From the NCBI RefSeq assembly GCF_016907655.1, contig NZ_JAFBCL010000001.1, positions 1,364,001 through 1,428,000 of the forward strand: DNA of 64,000 nucleotides. Direction: 5' to 3'. The notes below the pieces were generated by a model, which was not told the origin of the DNA, did not search any database, and worked only from the letters and a program-made list of their open reading frames with translations. The position numbers and the translations under genes are program-made. The stretch comes from Saccharothrix algeriensis (lineage in GTDB: Bacteria; Actinomycetota; Actinomycetes; Mycobacteriales; Pseudonocardiaceae). Below are positions 63,563 through 64,000 of the stretch, piece by piece. The number at the start of each line of letters is the position of its first letter. The first letter of the stretch is position 1.

Positions 63563-64000
63563 GCCGCACCGCCGAACGCCTCGGCCAGGAACGCGGTGAC
63601 GCGCTCCCGGTACTCGTCGCGGTCCAGGCGGACGGCGTTGATGTGCTGGGCCTGCGGGGCCACCCACCGCCGGGCCGCCGGGTACTCCGCCGCCACCCGC
63701 ATCACCTGGGACGCGGGCACCACCGGGTCGTTGGCCCCGCCGATGAACAGCATCCGCGTGGCCACCGAGGGCAGCGGCGGCGGCCAGCCCCGCACGGCCA
63801 GCATCCGCGTGCCGCACAGGGTGAACGCCTTGCGGTACAGGGCGAACGCGCCGGGCCGCCGCAGCGGCTCGGGCAGCGAGGCCCGGCGCAGCGAGGTGAA
63901 GTGCCGGAACCCGCCGGGGATGTCGTGCATCGGGCCGCTGTCGCAGACGATCGCCGCGACCGGCGGCCCGCCGCCCTGCAGCGCGTACACCGCGGGCCAG
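63559..64000 (-). CDS. Alpha/beta hydrolase, paralogue of the 54.2-kb gene (N-terminus outside window)
   Basis: The stop is at 63559-63561 and the frame runs to the right edge (about 146 residues seen). Shared blocks with the 54.2-kb hydrolase are VAAIVCDSGPMHD versus VAAIICDSGPAVD, MLFIGGANDPVVPASQVMRVAAEYPAARRWVAPQAQHINAVRLD versus LLFLAGERDAIVPAS..., so both come from one ancestor. The final His is in QAQHINAV. Stop overlaps the DsrE-like gene (GTGA), so it belongs to the same run. Confidence 0.8.
   Translation of the reverse strand, partial: WPAVYALQGGGPPVAAIVCDSGPMHDIPGGFRHFTSLRRASLPEPLRRPGAFALYRKAFTLCGTRMLAVRGWPPPLPSVATRMLFIGGANDPVVPASQVMRVAAEYPAARRWVAPQAQHINAVRLDRDEYRERVTAFLAEAFGGAA

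Noticed and set aside
1-64000. tRNA or rRNA genes
   Set aside because: No cloverleaf or rRNA core sequence was recognised on either strand by reading; a tRNAscan-SE run would settle it.

Overview
The window is very GC-rich (roughly 72-75% by eye), with heavy GTG start usage, frequent GTGA/TGATG stop-start overlaps and many NarL-type two-component systems. It carries an F420-type luciferase-fold oxidoreductase, a GT87 mannosyltransferase and a DUF3072 gene. Together these point to a filamentous actinomycete, most likely Pseudonocardiales (Saccharothrix/Lentzea/Actinosynnema-like). The order is inference; no rRNA or tRNA gene was found.

Layout. 1-6.8 kb is a conflict-type island: a trypsin-P-loop-TPR protein that runs off the left edge, its Trypco2 partner, a divergent Fic-fold protein with a ruined active site, and a TPR protein. 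7.3-13.8 kb is metabolic: an MFS exporter, RidA, an F420-type oxidoreductase and a translationally coupled sfnG-sfnB pair for dimethylsulfone. 14.1-18.4 kb holds a NarL two-component pair, a GT87 mannosyltransferase and a MarR regulator with a four-Cys tail and two operators 51 bp apart. 18.5-23.1 kb is a lower-GC, gene-poor patch with a secreted protein, a small membrane protein, a 42-bp perfect palindrome and a dead tyrosine recombinase. 23.1-27.5 kb is an OmpR-type two-component pair followed by alr and ddl, resembling glycopeptide or cycloserine resistance loci. 28.1-31.2 kb is a DUF418 protein with a NarL two-component pair. 32.2-33.8 kb is a DUF47-PiT phosphate operon. 33.8-44.1 kb holds DsbA-like, FAD dehydrogenase, hydrolase, HTH/TPR regulator, 2-keto-acid decarboxylase and acyl-CoA ligase genes. 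44.7-49.7 kb holds a PHA synthase, an amino-acid dehydrogenase, an SDR, a Ham1 pyrophosphatase and a DnaQ-like exonuclease. 51.6-53.6 kb holds DUF3072 and an acyl-CoA dehydrogenase.

53.7 kb to the right edge is one tightly packed minus-strand gene run that looks like an unusual type II fatty-acid/polyketide pathway. It contains a dedicated acetyl-CoA carboxylase (fused AccD-AccA, AccB, AccC), an ACP, two different hotdog dehydratases, FabG, a kappa-GST/HCCA-isomerase-like protein, a ketosynthase-fold protein with Arg where the catalytic Cys should be, three consecutive small DsrE-like proteins, a SRPBCC/cyclase-like protein and two paralogous alpha/beta hydrolases at the two ends. Carboxylase, ACP, reductase and dehydratases would build a polyunsaturated chain. 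The DsrE trio is unexplained. The condensing KS, if present, lies past 64,000.

The most unusual non-coding feature is a ~520-bp repeat present twice in opposite orientation (31.4-31.9 kb and 49.8-51.5 kb). Each copy is a large imperfect palindrome containing two nested hairpins with 26-28-bp inner stems. One stem carries a sequence block that differs completely between the copies, yet both arms still pair perfectly. The second copy is split by an IS630-family element with TA duplication and a -1 frameshift heptamer.
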